A stretch of 64,000 nt of DNA from Panulirus ornatus (taxonomy: Eukaryota; Arthropoda; Malacostraca; Decapoda; Palinuridae). Under the pieces are notes generated by a model. It did not search any database, was not told the origin of the DNA, and worked only from the letters and a program-made list of their open reading frames with translations. Positions 54,549 through 64,000 of the stretch are shown here, one piece after another (position 1 is the stretch's first letter; every line of letters begins with the position of its first letter). The stretch spans positions 8,456,392 to 8,520,391 of the forward strand of contig NC_092281.1 in the NCBI RefSeq assembly GCF_036320965.1, written 5' to 3'. Both the position numbers and the translations under genes were made by a program.

Positions 54549-54750
54549 TTGTTCATCTCTTACGGTACAATTAAGCGAAGGAAATTGAGCTTAATGACGC
54601 CTGGTTACTCTGAGGTCCCCTTACAAAGTGCTGTGTGCGTCCGCGCTCTGCCTCCCACTCATGCTGTCGTGGCTCTTGGTTGGCGCAGGGTGTTAGATAC
54701 TCTTAAACCCAGTGTTACCGGATCCCGCCTGCCTGTGGCGCCCGGGCGGG
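54549..54750. other. GC-rich interval upstream of candidate promoter
   Basis: GC-richer than average, with CCCGGGCGGG directly before the TATA box (54740-54750). No gene. Confidence 0.35.
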
Positions 54751-54786
54751 TATATAAGATCATCCTCGGCGAGGGGTGCATCATCG
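54751..54786 (+). promoter_or_regulatory. Candidate TATA-type core promoter
   Basis: TATATAAG at 54751-54758 is preceded by a GC-rich CCCGGGCGGG. TCATCG (54781-54786) places an initiator-like A 29-32 bp downstream. It is not inside a TA microsatellite. What it would drive is unclear: no ATG-led frame of note begins in the next 150 bp, so this could be a non-coding first exon or chance. Confidence 0.35.
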
Positions 54787-55869
54787 TCTGTTGACGAGAG
54801 GTGGAGTACAGCCTCGAAGCTAAGGAATCGTATTCTAGAGGACTCCATATCCCTGTTACTGCACCTAACCCGAAGCTGCCGGATCCACTTCCAGTGTGAG
54901 GAGTTCCGGGACTTACGTAATAATAATGATATTCATCGTCCTCAAAATGCGCCAAGTTACTTAGCAAAACTGACCTCCCAACGTGAGATATTAACTACCC
55001 CAAGTGTAGGATGAGAGACGAGGCACAGTCGTACCCCAAACCCCAACAGATAATGAGAAGTTAACTCAGAGAGGGTGGCAAGTTCCCCCCCTTTAATCCC
55101 CCTGATAAATCTACCATCCCCCCAGATAATGGTTCCTGGACATGGTGGCATGGTGCAAGTAAGTAACACCCCTCCCCCCACTCCCTTCTCCTGACAGTCG
55201 GAAAGAGCTGTTGGGTTGGCCATAGCTTTCCTGTGGAATGGCGCCCCGGGAATAAGGTGACAGTGTCTTGAATTCCAGCACGCTGGCCTGAGTCATATTT
55301 ACAGGGTTACCTGTCACTTCAAGGTGTTCTGGTTTATGAAATTACGACAAGGGCCTCTCATATATATACTGGAAGTAGCGCAGCTTTAGGATGCAGAAGG
55401 TTTCGGAAATATTCGACACTTCGAGGATTCTTTCATAGAAATTAGTCCCGAGTTAGTCATATATAAATACACATTTGGATGGATGAGCCACAGCCTTACA
55501 AAGAGATTCGGCTTTCGCCAGAGGATGGAAATGAGGTAAAATAAGAGAAAGAAGATCTGGGAGGAAGGGGGACCTGGTGTTGACTAGAGCCTTAGAGATA
55601 GAAGGCATTGAGAGGAGTACACACGTAAGGTAAACTTGGTAGGAAAGAAGGGAGTGGTGTCGCTTCCCTGGGGTGCTGCCATATCGGACGCTTAGATGAA
55701 GGAGGAGGAGGGGTTCGGGTTGGACTGAGAGGATGGTGGTCGACTGTGGTGGATGGGTGGTTGCGACGGAACGGTGGTGGAAAGAGAGACAGCGCTGTCA
55801 GCAGGTTGAGCCAAGGAAGGGGTCAGCTGCTGGCTTTAGGCACTGGGCAATGAGAGGAGGGAGGAGCAA
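54787..55869. other. Unassigned interval
   Basis: No gene recognised. On the reverse strand 54926-54913 reads ATTACGTAAGTCCC, a good splice-donor match (AC|GTAAGT), without a supporting exon. 55500-55860 is purine-rich. Confidence 0.35.
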
Positions 55870-56140
55870 AAGGAAAGTCATGACGGGCCCCTGACCATCA
55901 TGAATACTGACCCCTGTACCTCAACACCCAATTAAGGGCCCGTTATTCAAATTGGGTGCACTAATTGGCTCGGGCTCGCCTGGAACAGGCCGCCTGCCAA
56001 TTATTAATGGCTGACTGACAGTCCAGTTAGTGGAAGTCTGTTGGCTGGATGGTTAACCTTTGACATGCTCAACGAATAACAAAGTACATTGCCATGGAAA
56101 CTGTTCATTAGTTTTCTTAACTGAAGGAAACATTTACATC
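55870..56140 (+). repeat. Direct duplication, copy 1 (AATTGG-rich)
   Basis: Matches 57215-57465. Shared blocks are CTGACCATCATGAA, GTACCT(C/T)AAC, CCCGTT(A/G)TTCAAATTGG, GCACTAATTGGCTCGG, CTCGCC, GTCCAGTTA(G/T)TGGAAG, CTGTTGG, ACATGCTCAACGAATAAC / ACGTGTTCAACAAATAAC, and TTGCCATGGAAAC(T/C)GTTC. Several AATTA/AATTGG words are conserved. No frame is conserved. Confidence 0.9.
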
Positions 56141-56164
56141 ACACAAAGCGTTTGTATCTATCTT

Positions 56165-56945
56165 ACATATATATTTATTTTGCTTTGTCGCTGTCTCCCG
56201 CGTTTGCGAGGTAGCGCAAGGAAACAGACGAAAGAAATGGCCCAACCCACCCCCATACACATGTACATACATACACGTCCACACATGCAAATATACATAC
56301 CCATACATCTCAATGTACACATATATATACACACACAGACACTTACATATATACACATGCACACAATTCACACTGCTTTTATTCATTCCCATCGCAACCT
56401 CGCCACACATGGAATAACATCCCCCTCCCCCCTCATGTGTGCGAGGTAGCGCTAGGAAAAGACACAAAGGCTCCATTCGTTCACACTCAGTCTCTAGCTG
56501 TCATGCAATAATGCCCGAAACCACAGCTCCCTTTCCACATCCAGGCCCCACACAACTTTCCATGGTTTACCGCAGACGCTTCACATGCCCTGATTCAATC
56601 CATTGACAGCACGTCGACCCCGGTATACCACATCGATCCAATTCACTCTATTCCTTGCCCGCCTTTCACCCTCCTGAATGTTCAGGCCCCGATCACTCAA
56701 AATCTCTTTTCACTCCATCTTTCCACCTCCAATTTGGTCTCCCACTTCTCGTTCCCTCCACCTCCGACACATATATCCTCTTGGTCAATCTTTCCTCACT
56801 CATTCTCTCCATGTGCCCAAACCATTTCAAAACACCCTCTTCTGCTCTCTCAACCACGCTCTTTTTATTTCCACACATCTCTCATACCCTTACATTACTT
56901 ACTCGATCAAATCACCTCACATTGTCCTCAGACATCTCATTTCCA
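56165..56945 (-). mobile_element. LINE 3' end: ORF C-terminus, 3' UTR and GCGAGGTAGCG tail
   Basis: On the reverse strand 56878-56693 reads CGNKKSVVERAEEGVLKWFG, HMERMSEERLTKRIYVSEVE, GTRSGRPNWRWKDGVKRDFE, then a stop. The adjacent frame continues SDRGLNIQEGERRARNRV, DVVYRGRRAVNGLNQGM and a stop near 56592. These are the C-terminal zinc-knuckle-less tail residues of an endonuclease-reverse-transcriptase LINE; one frameshift separates the two parts. The 3' UTR holds GGGGCCTGGATGTGGAAAGG and TTTTCCTAGCGCTACCTCGC (56455-56436). A (TG)(TA)-rich middle and a second GCGCTACCTCGCAAACGCGG (56218-56199) follow, ending AAAGCAAAATAAATATATAT. A very long TA run sits at its 5' break (56947-57021), so it is 5'-truncated. 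Confidence 0.92.

Positions 56946-56946
<1 letters not shown>

Positions 56947-57021
<75 letters not shown>
56947..57021. repeat. (TA)n microsatellite
   Basis: About 37 TA units, abutting the truncated LINE. Confidence 0.97.
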
Positions 57022-57023
<2 letters not shown>

Positions 57024-57059
57024 TGGCTGTGAGTAGCAGGGGAGGAGGTGGTTAAGGAA

Positions 57060-57182
57060 AAGTTCAGCAGGTGGCTAGAGAGAAGACTAGTTGCTAGAGG
57101 GGCAGCAGATGGCTCGAGGGGCAGCAGATGGCTCTAAGAGCACCAGGTGGCTCGAGGAACGGCAGGTGGCTTGCGGAACAAC
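57060..57182 (+). repeat. 19-bp minisatellite, about six units
   Basis: CTCGAGGGGCAGCAGATGG-type units run from 57074 to 57172, each ending CAG(A/G)TGG. The left end is decayed. Confidence 0.85.
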
Positions 57183-57214
57183 TAGCAACACAGCGAAGAA
57201 CAAGAGAGTCAGAT

Positions 57215-57465
57215 ATGTCTGCGACTGACCATCATGAACATGGCTTTCGTACCTTAACCAATTAACAACCCGTTGTTCAAATTGGCTGCACTAATTGGCT
57301 CGGACTCGCCCTGAACAAGCCGGATGCCAGTTACTCACGGATGACCGACGGTCCAGTTATTGGAAGCCTGTTGGTCGACTGGCTTACCTCTGACGTGTTC
57401 AACAAATAACAGTTCTTTGCCATGGAAACCGTTCGTTATTTATCTTATAACGAGGAAAACAGTAG
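57215..57465 (+). repeat. Direct duplication, copy 2
   Basis: Partner of 55870-56140, about 1.33 kb downstream in the same orientation. Between the copies lie the LINE 3' end, a TA run and the 19-bp minisatellite. Confidence 0.9.
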
Positions 57466-57467
57466 AT

Positions 57468-57473
<6 letters not shown>

Positions 57474-57514
<41 letters not shown>
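57474..57514. repeat. (TA)n microsatellite
   Basis: About 20 TA units just after duplication copy 2. Confidence 0.97.
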
Positions 57515-57517
<3 letters not shown>

Positions 57518-57663
57518 GTATCATCCACATTGCTTTCCAGTGTTCTTATATCAAGTAAAAGGTAGTTTCATTAACCCCTAAACTTCATTCCCAAGACCAA
57601 TAAACAGCAGTGTAATAAACACAGACGAAAAGATGTTATTATTCCTGAATTTCACTGCCAAGG

Positions 57664-57664
57664 G

Positions 57665-57702
<38 letters not shown>
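57664..57702 (+). repeat. (CT)n then (CA)n microsatellite
   Basis: About 10 CT units then 9 CA units. Confidence 0.96.
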
Positions 57703-57703
<1 letters not shown>

Positions 57704-58084
57704 GTACGTTGTTTTGTCGTTAAGGATGTGATTTACGACCCTGAGGCACATGTTGCCCCTGACGTTATTCGGGAAATTGGATATACGAAACGGTATTTGT
57801 CATTTGTTTTATGAGCGCGTGAATGTAGGGGAGGTGGTGGGGGGCGGGCGTCATTCTCTCTCAGAATATGTCTAGTAATATATCCCTTTTTCCTTAATAT
57901 TGCGAGTCGAGTCGCGCCAAATAGCGCTCCCTTGACGTTATGTTCACGGAGGCAATGATTCATCTGTATTAACCTCTGGTCTTTGTTCCATTATGCATGC
58001 CACTGTTTCCATGTATAAATTGTGTGCGAATATGTATGTATGCGTATATGTATGGATAAATGTATGTAAGTATTCATGTACGTG

Positions 58085-58085
<1 letters not shown>
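57703..58085. other. Unassigned interval
   Basis: TATG(T)ATG-type words at 58030-58080; no gene. Confidence 0.35.

Positions 58086-58138
<53 letters not shown>
58086..58138. repeat. (TA)n microsatellite
   Basis: About 26 TA units. Confidence 0.97.
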
Positions 58139-58140
<2 letters not shown>

Positions 58141-59517
58141 TAACCCAGGTTGGATTTAAGGGTCAAGATTCACAAGGCATGTTTACATCCGGGTTATGCA
58201 AGATATTTAGGGCAGTTTACATGATGTAAATACATCTACAATTTTTGGAAATATAAGGATATCTAATGGTATCATATGGATATGTTACGATATCTCAAGA
58301 TATACAATGTCTTAGGGGTATCTTTTGTCACTTCATGGATATATCTTCGAAACATCTTAAACTCTTTATCTTTGGGATAAGATATATCTTAGGGATATCT
58401 TGTGGGAATCTCATGGTATACCAGGTTTATGTTGCCACAATTTCTATCAGACACCTCAGCAAAGCGTCATCTCGTTCCCATAACTCATAGTGGTTCAGGT
58501 AAAGAAAAAAAAGTTAAAGAAAAAAAAAAAGACGAAGGAAATTCCATCAACACCTTAGGGACAGTTTTCGTCGTCTGGGAAAAGACCTCCTTCCCCCCCA
58601 AAAGCAATTTCCTAAACCGCCACTTCTGGCGGGATTTGGCTGGCATTAGACCCAACCCAGTCAGAGCTGGAGGCAGGGAATCCCTTATATGTAACTTCTG
58701 CCAAATTAGTCTGTCACAGATATGAGTTATGGGGAAGGGCTGCAACCCAGAGGAAAGGGGTGGATGGGTACATATGGAAAAGGGGTAAAATTGGGGAGAG
58801 AAGATGAGATGGAAGAGAACAGGGGAGAGAGAAAGTCAATAGTGTGCTTGAAGGAGGTTGAGAGAACTGGGTGTTTAAAAAGGAAAAATAGGTTGAAAAA
58901 AGAACGAATGCTAATGAGCAGAGTAAATAGGGGAAATCAGATGAAATAGGAAAGTTATTCTGAGAAAATTGGGTGTAGTAAAGTTCACATAGAAGGTTCT
59001 CAGTGTGGACAACTGACGAGAAAAAACAGACAAGTAGCAAGAAAAAGTAATCAAGATCATGGAATAAGTAGATGTAAGAACATGATAAAGGAAGGATACA
59101 CAGAAAATGATGATGAACGGGGAAGAAACGCAAAGGAGATACTTGTAGAATAAAAATACGGACAAATTACCATGAAATGCATTGCGATTTTCCACCTCAA
59201 AACCCCCATGTCCTCTTATCGCCCTCGTATCGTGGTTGCTTGGCTGTTTGAGCCTGAGGCCAATCATGTGCCAGAGTATGTATAGTCACCACCATCAAAC
59301 TACGTCACCCACCAACAACGAGTCTTTAACACCTTTCAAAATGTTCAGGATGAAACCATCTCCCTAGCGTGAAGGGTGATCTTTGGGGCCACACACACTC
59401 TCGCTACGCATGTGGCCCTTTGTGTTCTCATTCATTTAGACGCAAGCTAAACACTTAACCCTCCCCAAGTGGGTAATGCCGGTAGGATGCCTGCTCCCTG
59501 GCTGCCTACCACCTAAC

Positions 59518-59519
<2 letters not shown>
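58139..59519. other. Unassigned interval
   Basis: 58230-58420 has recurring GGATAT(C/G)T words (a very loose repeat). A-runs lie at 58506-58530. AGTCAGAGCTGGAGGCA (58660) also occurs near 47088. Reverse frames at 58714-59267 are Phe/Ser/Leu-rich and follow purine bias. No gene. Confidence 0.35.

Positions 59520-59562
<43 letters not shown>
59520..59562 (+). repeat. (GA)n microsatellite
   Basis: About 21 GA units. Confidence 0.97.
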
Positions 59563-59564
<2 letters not shown>

Positions 59565-60436
59565 GAGATGAGGGCGATATGCCCTGACGTCAACAGCATA
59601 AGATTAACAAGGAGGGCTCCAGCCAAGGGCCAAAGGCGATGCTGGGCGCTGACATCTGCCACAGGGGTAGACTCACAGGAGGTCAACTATAAAGCAGGAG
59701 GAGGAATGCAAGAAGGAATGCAAGGGAGAAGGAGAAAGATGAAGAGGGAGAAGAAAAGAGGAGGAGGAGGACTGAAAGGACCGAGAATATGGGCAAGACA
59801 CGGAGAAGGATAAAGCTTCAAGATGGAAGGACAAGAAGGTAATAGTAAACAGAAAAGTACTTCCACAAACCCAGAAAAATCAGGTGTGGGTATAAGTATA
59901 CAAGAAAAGGTAAAAAACAATTAGGAGTAAAAAAGAATGAAAAAGAATGCAAGAGGGCTAAAGGATGAAGCAGCAATAACAGTATTCAACTTTTACCTTC
60001 ACTGTCCAGCGGGAAATTAGCAGGAAAATGAATGTCTTGTTCTGTTGATATTTTCATCCAAAGTCTCAAAAAGATATTTTCTTTGGCTTCATTTTTTTCC
60101 CCTCCTCCCTCGCAAGGCATTTGTCACTTTCTTGGAAGCGTTTGTGAGTAAAAAGGAAAAAAAGAATGTGAAGTCGACATTAAAGTTTCCTTTCGAGACA
60201 AAGATCAATTCGTCTTTTGTGCAATTCACAGAAATGGTTACGATAATGAAGGGACGGAAAAAAAAAAATTAAATGCATTTTCCTGTCCTTGATATATAAG
60301 AATATTTCGCATAAGAATATTTTACGGTGGTTTATACGGAGAGAAAATATTTTGTTTTGGGTAAGAGTTGGAATGATATATCAATTCTGAAAAACCAGTA
60401 CAAAAGGGATAGCGAACACCGCATGCATCATTAGAG
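59563..60436. other. Unassigned interval with purine-rich patch
   Basis: 59690-59780 is almost purely A/G. No gene seen. Confidence 0.35.

Positions 60437-60493
<57 letters not shown>
60437..60493 (+). repeat. (CT)n then (CA)n microsatellite
   Basis: About 13 CT units then 15 CA units. Confidence 0.97.
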
Positions 60494-60497
<4 letters not shown>

Positions 60498-60559
60498 GGA
60501 CGTAATATCAGCATTATGCCCATTAACATGATACATCACTATGTCCACTCTTATCACCA

Positions 60560-60890
60560 GTCTGATAAGATAAACTAAGGTATGCCTTACGTTCAGAAAT
60601 TTTCGGATAACAGAAGAGGCTTGTTGGCCTAGTAACGAGGTTTTGTTTATAAGTTTCAACACTAACATTACCAGAGAGACTGTTAGAACGAACGCTCTCT
60701 TCCTCCACCCTCCGCTCCTTCGAACATCAATAGTCGGCAGTAGAAATGGATAATGAATTGATGAAGTATGGCAGCATGGAATTGTATGGGAAAGAATGAA
60801 ATGGAACATTCATCCACGCTAGCTTGATACAGTAATGTACATTACATTACACTCGGACAGTGGTTCCAATCGGAAGCATCATTCTGTTTT
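60560..60890 (+). repeat. Interspersed repeat, 'TTGGCCTA' family, copy 2
   Basis: Partner of 10470-10880. TTGGCCTAGTAACGAGGTTT, AAGTTT(C)AACACTAAC, a CTCTCTTCCTCCA...CATCAATAGTCGGCAGTA segment and GGAATTGTATGGGA have counterparts there in the same order. Confidence 0.55.
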
Positions 60891-60899
60891 TAAAAAAGG

Positions 60900-61018
60900 T
60901 GCCTAAAATTTCGACCATTCCTAAGGGAAGGATGAAGAGCTGGGTTGACTGTGGATAGACCGTTGCGACCAGAATACGAACCTATGTGGGTTCGACCCCT
61001 TACGGCTACGCCACAGGA
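60900..61018 (-). mobile_element. tRNA-derived SINE
   Basis: On the reverse strand: TGTGGCGTAGCCGTAAGG (61016-60998) fits an A box. GGTTCGTATTCTGG (60982-60969) is the B box, preceded by GGGGTCGAACCCACATAG. The shared body follows: GGTCGCAACGGTC, CACAGTCAACCCAGCTCTTC and ATCCTTCCCTTAGG. The body order equals 53475-53320. Not a functional tRNA: no matching acceptor stem. Confidence 0.8.
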
Positions 61019-61655
61019 TTAAAGTGCATTCGGATTAAGAAAAACTTTTTATCCAGCCTACCAAACGTACATACGTCAAGTAATCTATATTGGGCTTTGT
61101 GATGAAAACGAAACTATCATAGGTCGCCACACAGCGACACGAACAGGATTCCAATTCAAATATTTCCAATGTGACAAAAGTCAAATCTTCGAAATGTACA
61201 GATTTTGGCCAGCTATTCTCTTCTGCATTAATACCGATACAGATGTGTAGGCCAAAAATGCGATGCGAAAAGATTCCCCGACCCACAAAAAAGAAAAAAA
61301 CAAAATGGAGTGAGAACCTGACATTCTATCATTTGTCATTTTGTTTATTAATGAGGCACCGTTCTTCAATACTGGTAATACACACACACACACTGACGTC
61401 CCTTCTAAAGTACATTAATCACTCGTACAGTACATTGCAAAAGGTTATGTAATGGTTAGCATCATATTCTCGTCTCGTCTCTATTCCGCCTCTCCCTCTC
61501 TCTCGTCTCCCTCTCTCTCGACACAGGTAAAGGCCTCGGGATTCAACTCTTGGAAGCATAAACTATGATGTTTTTTTCCTCTATTTTTCTTCCTTTTCTT
61601 TTTTTGGTGCCAGCGACCATGGGGTGAGGGGGTGGGGGTGGCGACCTCCTTCCAA

Positions 61656-61659
<4 letters not shown>
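61019..61659. other. Unassigned interval
   Basis: A (CA) run at 61379-61393 and CT-rich DNA at 61490-61520. No gene. Confidence 0.35.

Positions 61660-61691
<32 letters not shown>
61660..61691 (+). repeat. (CT)n microsatellite
   Basis: About 16 CT units. Confidence 0.96.
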
Positions 61692-61694
<3 letters not shown>

Positions 61695-61739
61695 TTGCTT
61701 CCACCGCTGACCTGACCTGTGTACCTTGTTTGTCAGGCG

Positions 61740-62360
61740 CACTTTCATCCCTCCGTCTTGGCTTCATATTTCTTCCAAGAGAATGGCCTCGCCACCTTCG
61801 CCTTTCCCGTTTTTTATTCTCTCTCTTTCTTCTGACATCCTCAGTCTTCATTCTTCCTGTTCGTTTCACATTTTCTTTTTTGTGCATTTTTTAGCTTCTT
61901 TCACGTCTCTTTTCTTCAAGTTTTCTATCATTTCATGTTTCTTTCTATCTTCTTTTATTCGCTTTATCCTCGTCTTATTCTCTTTCTAATTCTGCCTTAG
62001 TCTTTGGTTCTGATAATCCTCTTTCCTCCTCATTCTCCTCCTTTTCCTTCACCCTTTTCGTACACTTCATTTTTCTCCCTCTCCACACCTTTCGTTTTCA
62101 CCTTTCCCTTCCTTTTCGTTTCTCTTACTCGCCTCTTGTATACTTTCTTTTCCCTCCTTTTGCCTATCCTATTTTTTCATAACTACACTTTTTCCCTCCC
62201 CTTGTCAATATCTCCTACATACCTACTCCATCTCCTTCTGTATCTCCATCTCCTTCCATATCTCCTCCTCCTTACCTACTCCCTCTTCTGTCCTCGTCTT
62301 TCCTTTCTCTATCTTCTTCCTCACACCAGCGTCCTATCTCCCCCCCCTCCCCCCTGTAAC
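61740..62360 (+). other. Long polypyrimidine-rich tract
   Basis: About 600 bp in which C and T strongly predominate, with no simple period. It opens Phe/Ser/Leu/Pro-rich forward frames (87-128 codons) and a Lys/Arg/Glu-rich reverse frame, none credible. Confidence 0.75.
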
Positions 62361-62848
62361 CCTTTCTCCCACAGAGTGACTCCACTGTAATAAACACAGC
62401 CTTTGTTTACCTTCTAGCAAAATTCCGACATAAGAGAGAGAAACGAGACAAAAAAAAAATGGAAGATTTATTTACCAAAACCTTCGCTCCGTCAAGACCA
62501 GCATGGTGCAAAAGTGAGGTGATGAATTGTGACATTCTCCCTTAATAACTTGTCAGATAATAGCCCTAACGTCCTCAAATGTGTCGAGGATTAATGACGC
62601 GAAATGATGCGAAAACTCTCGCAGTTTAAATGGCATAAATGTCTTTTTTTTCTTTTTTTTTCTCCCTCTCCTTCCCAGGGCCTGGCAGTATCTTGGGTTT
62701 GTTAATGCTAAAAGTTTTACACAAAAGTTTACAGGGAGAGTAACGAGGGAGCTGCGTGGCTAGAACAGTAACTTGGGATTACCTACAGAAGAGATGGTTC
62801 AACAAAACTGTATACTTAGTGTTCTGGAAATATACCAGAGGTCTTGGT

Positions 62849-62849
<1 letters not shown>
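62361..62849. other. Unassigned interval
   Basis: A run at 62450-62459 and T runs at 62644-62661. No gene. Confidence 0.35.

Positions 62850-62904
<55 letters not shown>
62850..62904 (+). repeat. (CT)n microsatellite
   Basis: About 27 CT units. Confidence 0.97.
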
Positions 62905-62907
<3 letters not shown>

Positions 62908-62960
62908 GTGATCTGTCAGAATTCTTGGTCCGAGGGATGGAAATTTTTCCTTTTTTTCAT

Positions 62961-62965
<5 letters not shown>

Positions 62966-63017
<52 letters not shown>
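62966..63017 (+). repeat. (CT)n microsatellite
   Basis: About 25 CT units, only 60 bp from the previous run. Confidence 0.97.
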
Positions 63018-63019
<2 letters not shown>

Positions 63020-63261
63020 TTCCCCGAAAATCGTTTTCTTTCCCCTCAGACGAGAGACGGGGAGTAAGCGCGAGTGAGGGCGCTGTAGCGGAAGGGATGG
63101 AGGAAGAGGAGAGGTATGAGGATGGCGCAACAACACAGCAGCAACATAGATGTAAAGAGAAAGAAGTTTAGAGAAAAGAATGAAAAAAGATTGAAGAAAT
63201 TTTTGAGAAAAAGATAAGAAAAAAAAAATACGGAGGAATTCTGGACACATAACTTACTTAA

Positions 63262-63266
<5 letters not shown>

Positions 63267-63297
<31 letters not shown>
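63267..63297 (+). repeat. (GT)n microsatellite
   Basis: About 15 GT units running directly into the A box of the next SINE. Confidence 0.96.
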
Positions 63298-63298
<1 letters not shown>

Positions 63299-63410
63299 TG
63301 CAGTGGTTAGTGTCGTGTCCCATGAATATCAAGGGCCCTTCTTGTTCGTGTCCTTGACGAGAAATTCGGGTCGAGAGTCAACCCAGCTGTACAGCCTACT
63401 ACTCGTTGGC
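63294..63410 (+). mobile_element. tRNA-derived SINE, head preserved
   Basis: TGGTGCAGTGGTTAGTGTCG (63296-63315) is a near-perfect tRNA-type A-box region (TGGCNNAGTGGTTAG). The B-box position is decayed (GTGTCCTTGACGAG). The body GAGAGTCAACCCAGCTGT (63374-63391) equals that of the SINE at 60900-61018. Forward orientation. Confidence 0.75.
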
Positions 63411-63797
63411 TTTGTTTTACGAATACAGATTTAATATATACCGAGGTTTACACACACACACACCACGTAAAATTAATGTATGACTAGAATATCTTCCAAG
63501 TTTGTAGAAGTCTTCTTTTATCCAATCTTTCATAAACTTCATAATCTTGTCTTTTTCTCTAAGGATGGGTAACCACTTCCCCAGGTCTATGCAGACCAAG
63601 TTTCTGGGGAGCCCCGTCTTCTGGTGTCTTGGTGTACACGTTACTCCTGGTTGAAGCTGTGTGTCGGAGCCCAACGTTGACAGGCGTCTGGAAGAGCTGT
63701 CTGATGGGAGGTCTTCGGGGACGAACAGATAATGGATTAGAGGAGAACGTTTTGCTTTTCTTGTCTCATGGCAGGAGGTAATTCCTTCCATATTTGA

Positions 63798-63800
<3 letters not shown>
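63411..63800. other. Unassigned interval
   Basis: A short (CA)n at 63451-63463. The reverse frame 63417-63869 runs through the GA repeat and has no domain. Confidence 0.35.

Positions 63801-63861
<61 letters not shown>
63801..63861 (+). repeat. (GA)n microsatellite
   Basis: About 30 GA units. Confidence 0.97.
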
Positions 63862-63864
<3 letters not shown>

Positions 63865-64000
63865 TTCAATCTAGATGGGCATCACCGTCAGTGGGCCTTC
63901 TTACAACCTCCTGATGATAATTGTATCCCCCCCATGCCAGCCCGGTCAGTGGGCGGGGTCTGGGAGAGGGAGGAGGCCAGGCGAGGCCAGCGTTAAACTG

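Overview
This window looks like nuclear DNA from a decapod crustacean, and I did not find a convincing multi-exon protein-coding gene in it. The evidence for a decapod is the extreme load of dinucleotide microsatellites (long TA, GA/CT and GT/CA runs every 1 to 2 kb), a LINE tail with a 'GHxERMSEERLTKRIY'-type C-terminus, a short element carrying the core 'GCGAGGTAGCG', and tRNA-derived SINEs with a GT tail. I associate these repeats from memory with decapods, perhaps a lobster or spiny lobster; the species is a guess. There is no operon, prophage, CRISPR, rRNA or intact tRNA gene.

Layout. 1-5.9 kb: a 27-bp minisatellite, a purine-rich stretch, an old ~2.1-kb tandem duplication (1.7-3.1 and 3.8-5.4 kb) and a 34-bp minisatellite. 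6-15 kb: a degraded SINE next to a GA run, then a cluster of unrelated minisatellites (20, 58, 42, 25 and 32 bp units). 16-19 kb: a LINE tail fragment, a GATA/GACA field, a three-unit 144-bp satellite and a LINE reverse-transcriptase relic. 20-31 kb: further minisatellites (17, 35, 25, 38, 46 and 21 bp), a foldback element set between TA runs, and pyrimidine-rich DNA. 32-50 kb: two arms of a diverged inverted duplication (32.7-34.9 and 48.1-49.8 kb). Between them lie a 24-bp, 21-copy array open on both strands, a possible core promoter with a small secreted-peptide reading frame at 40.9-41.3 kb, and two well-preserved copies of a ~235-bp SINE. 51-58 kb: a 30-bp minisatellite, a second LINE reverse-transcriptase relic, a tRNA-derived SINE, a TATA-type promoter candidate, and a 250-bp direct duplication whose copies flank a LINE 3' end. 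59-64 kb: another interspersed repeat, two tRNA-derived SINEs, polypyrimidine DNA and CT/GA runs.

How the parts relate. The clearest logic is parasitic. The ~235-bp SINE and the LINE appear to share the same 3' tail and both end in TA microsatellites. This is the usual sign of a SINE borrowing its partner LINE's reverse transcriptase. Many microsatellites here sit exactly at element ends, so retroposition probably seeded them.

Limits. All family assignments rest on reading motifs by eye, with no search or alignment program. Identities are described only qualitatively. Most open reading frames over 60 codons are by-products of microsatellites or minisatellites and are not listed as genes.
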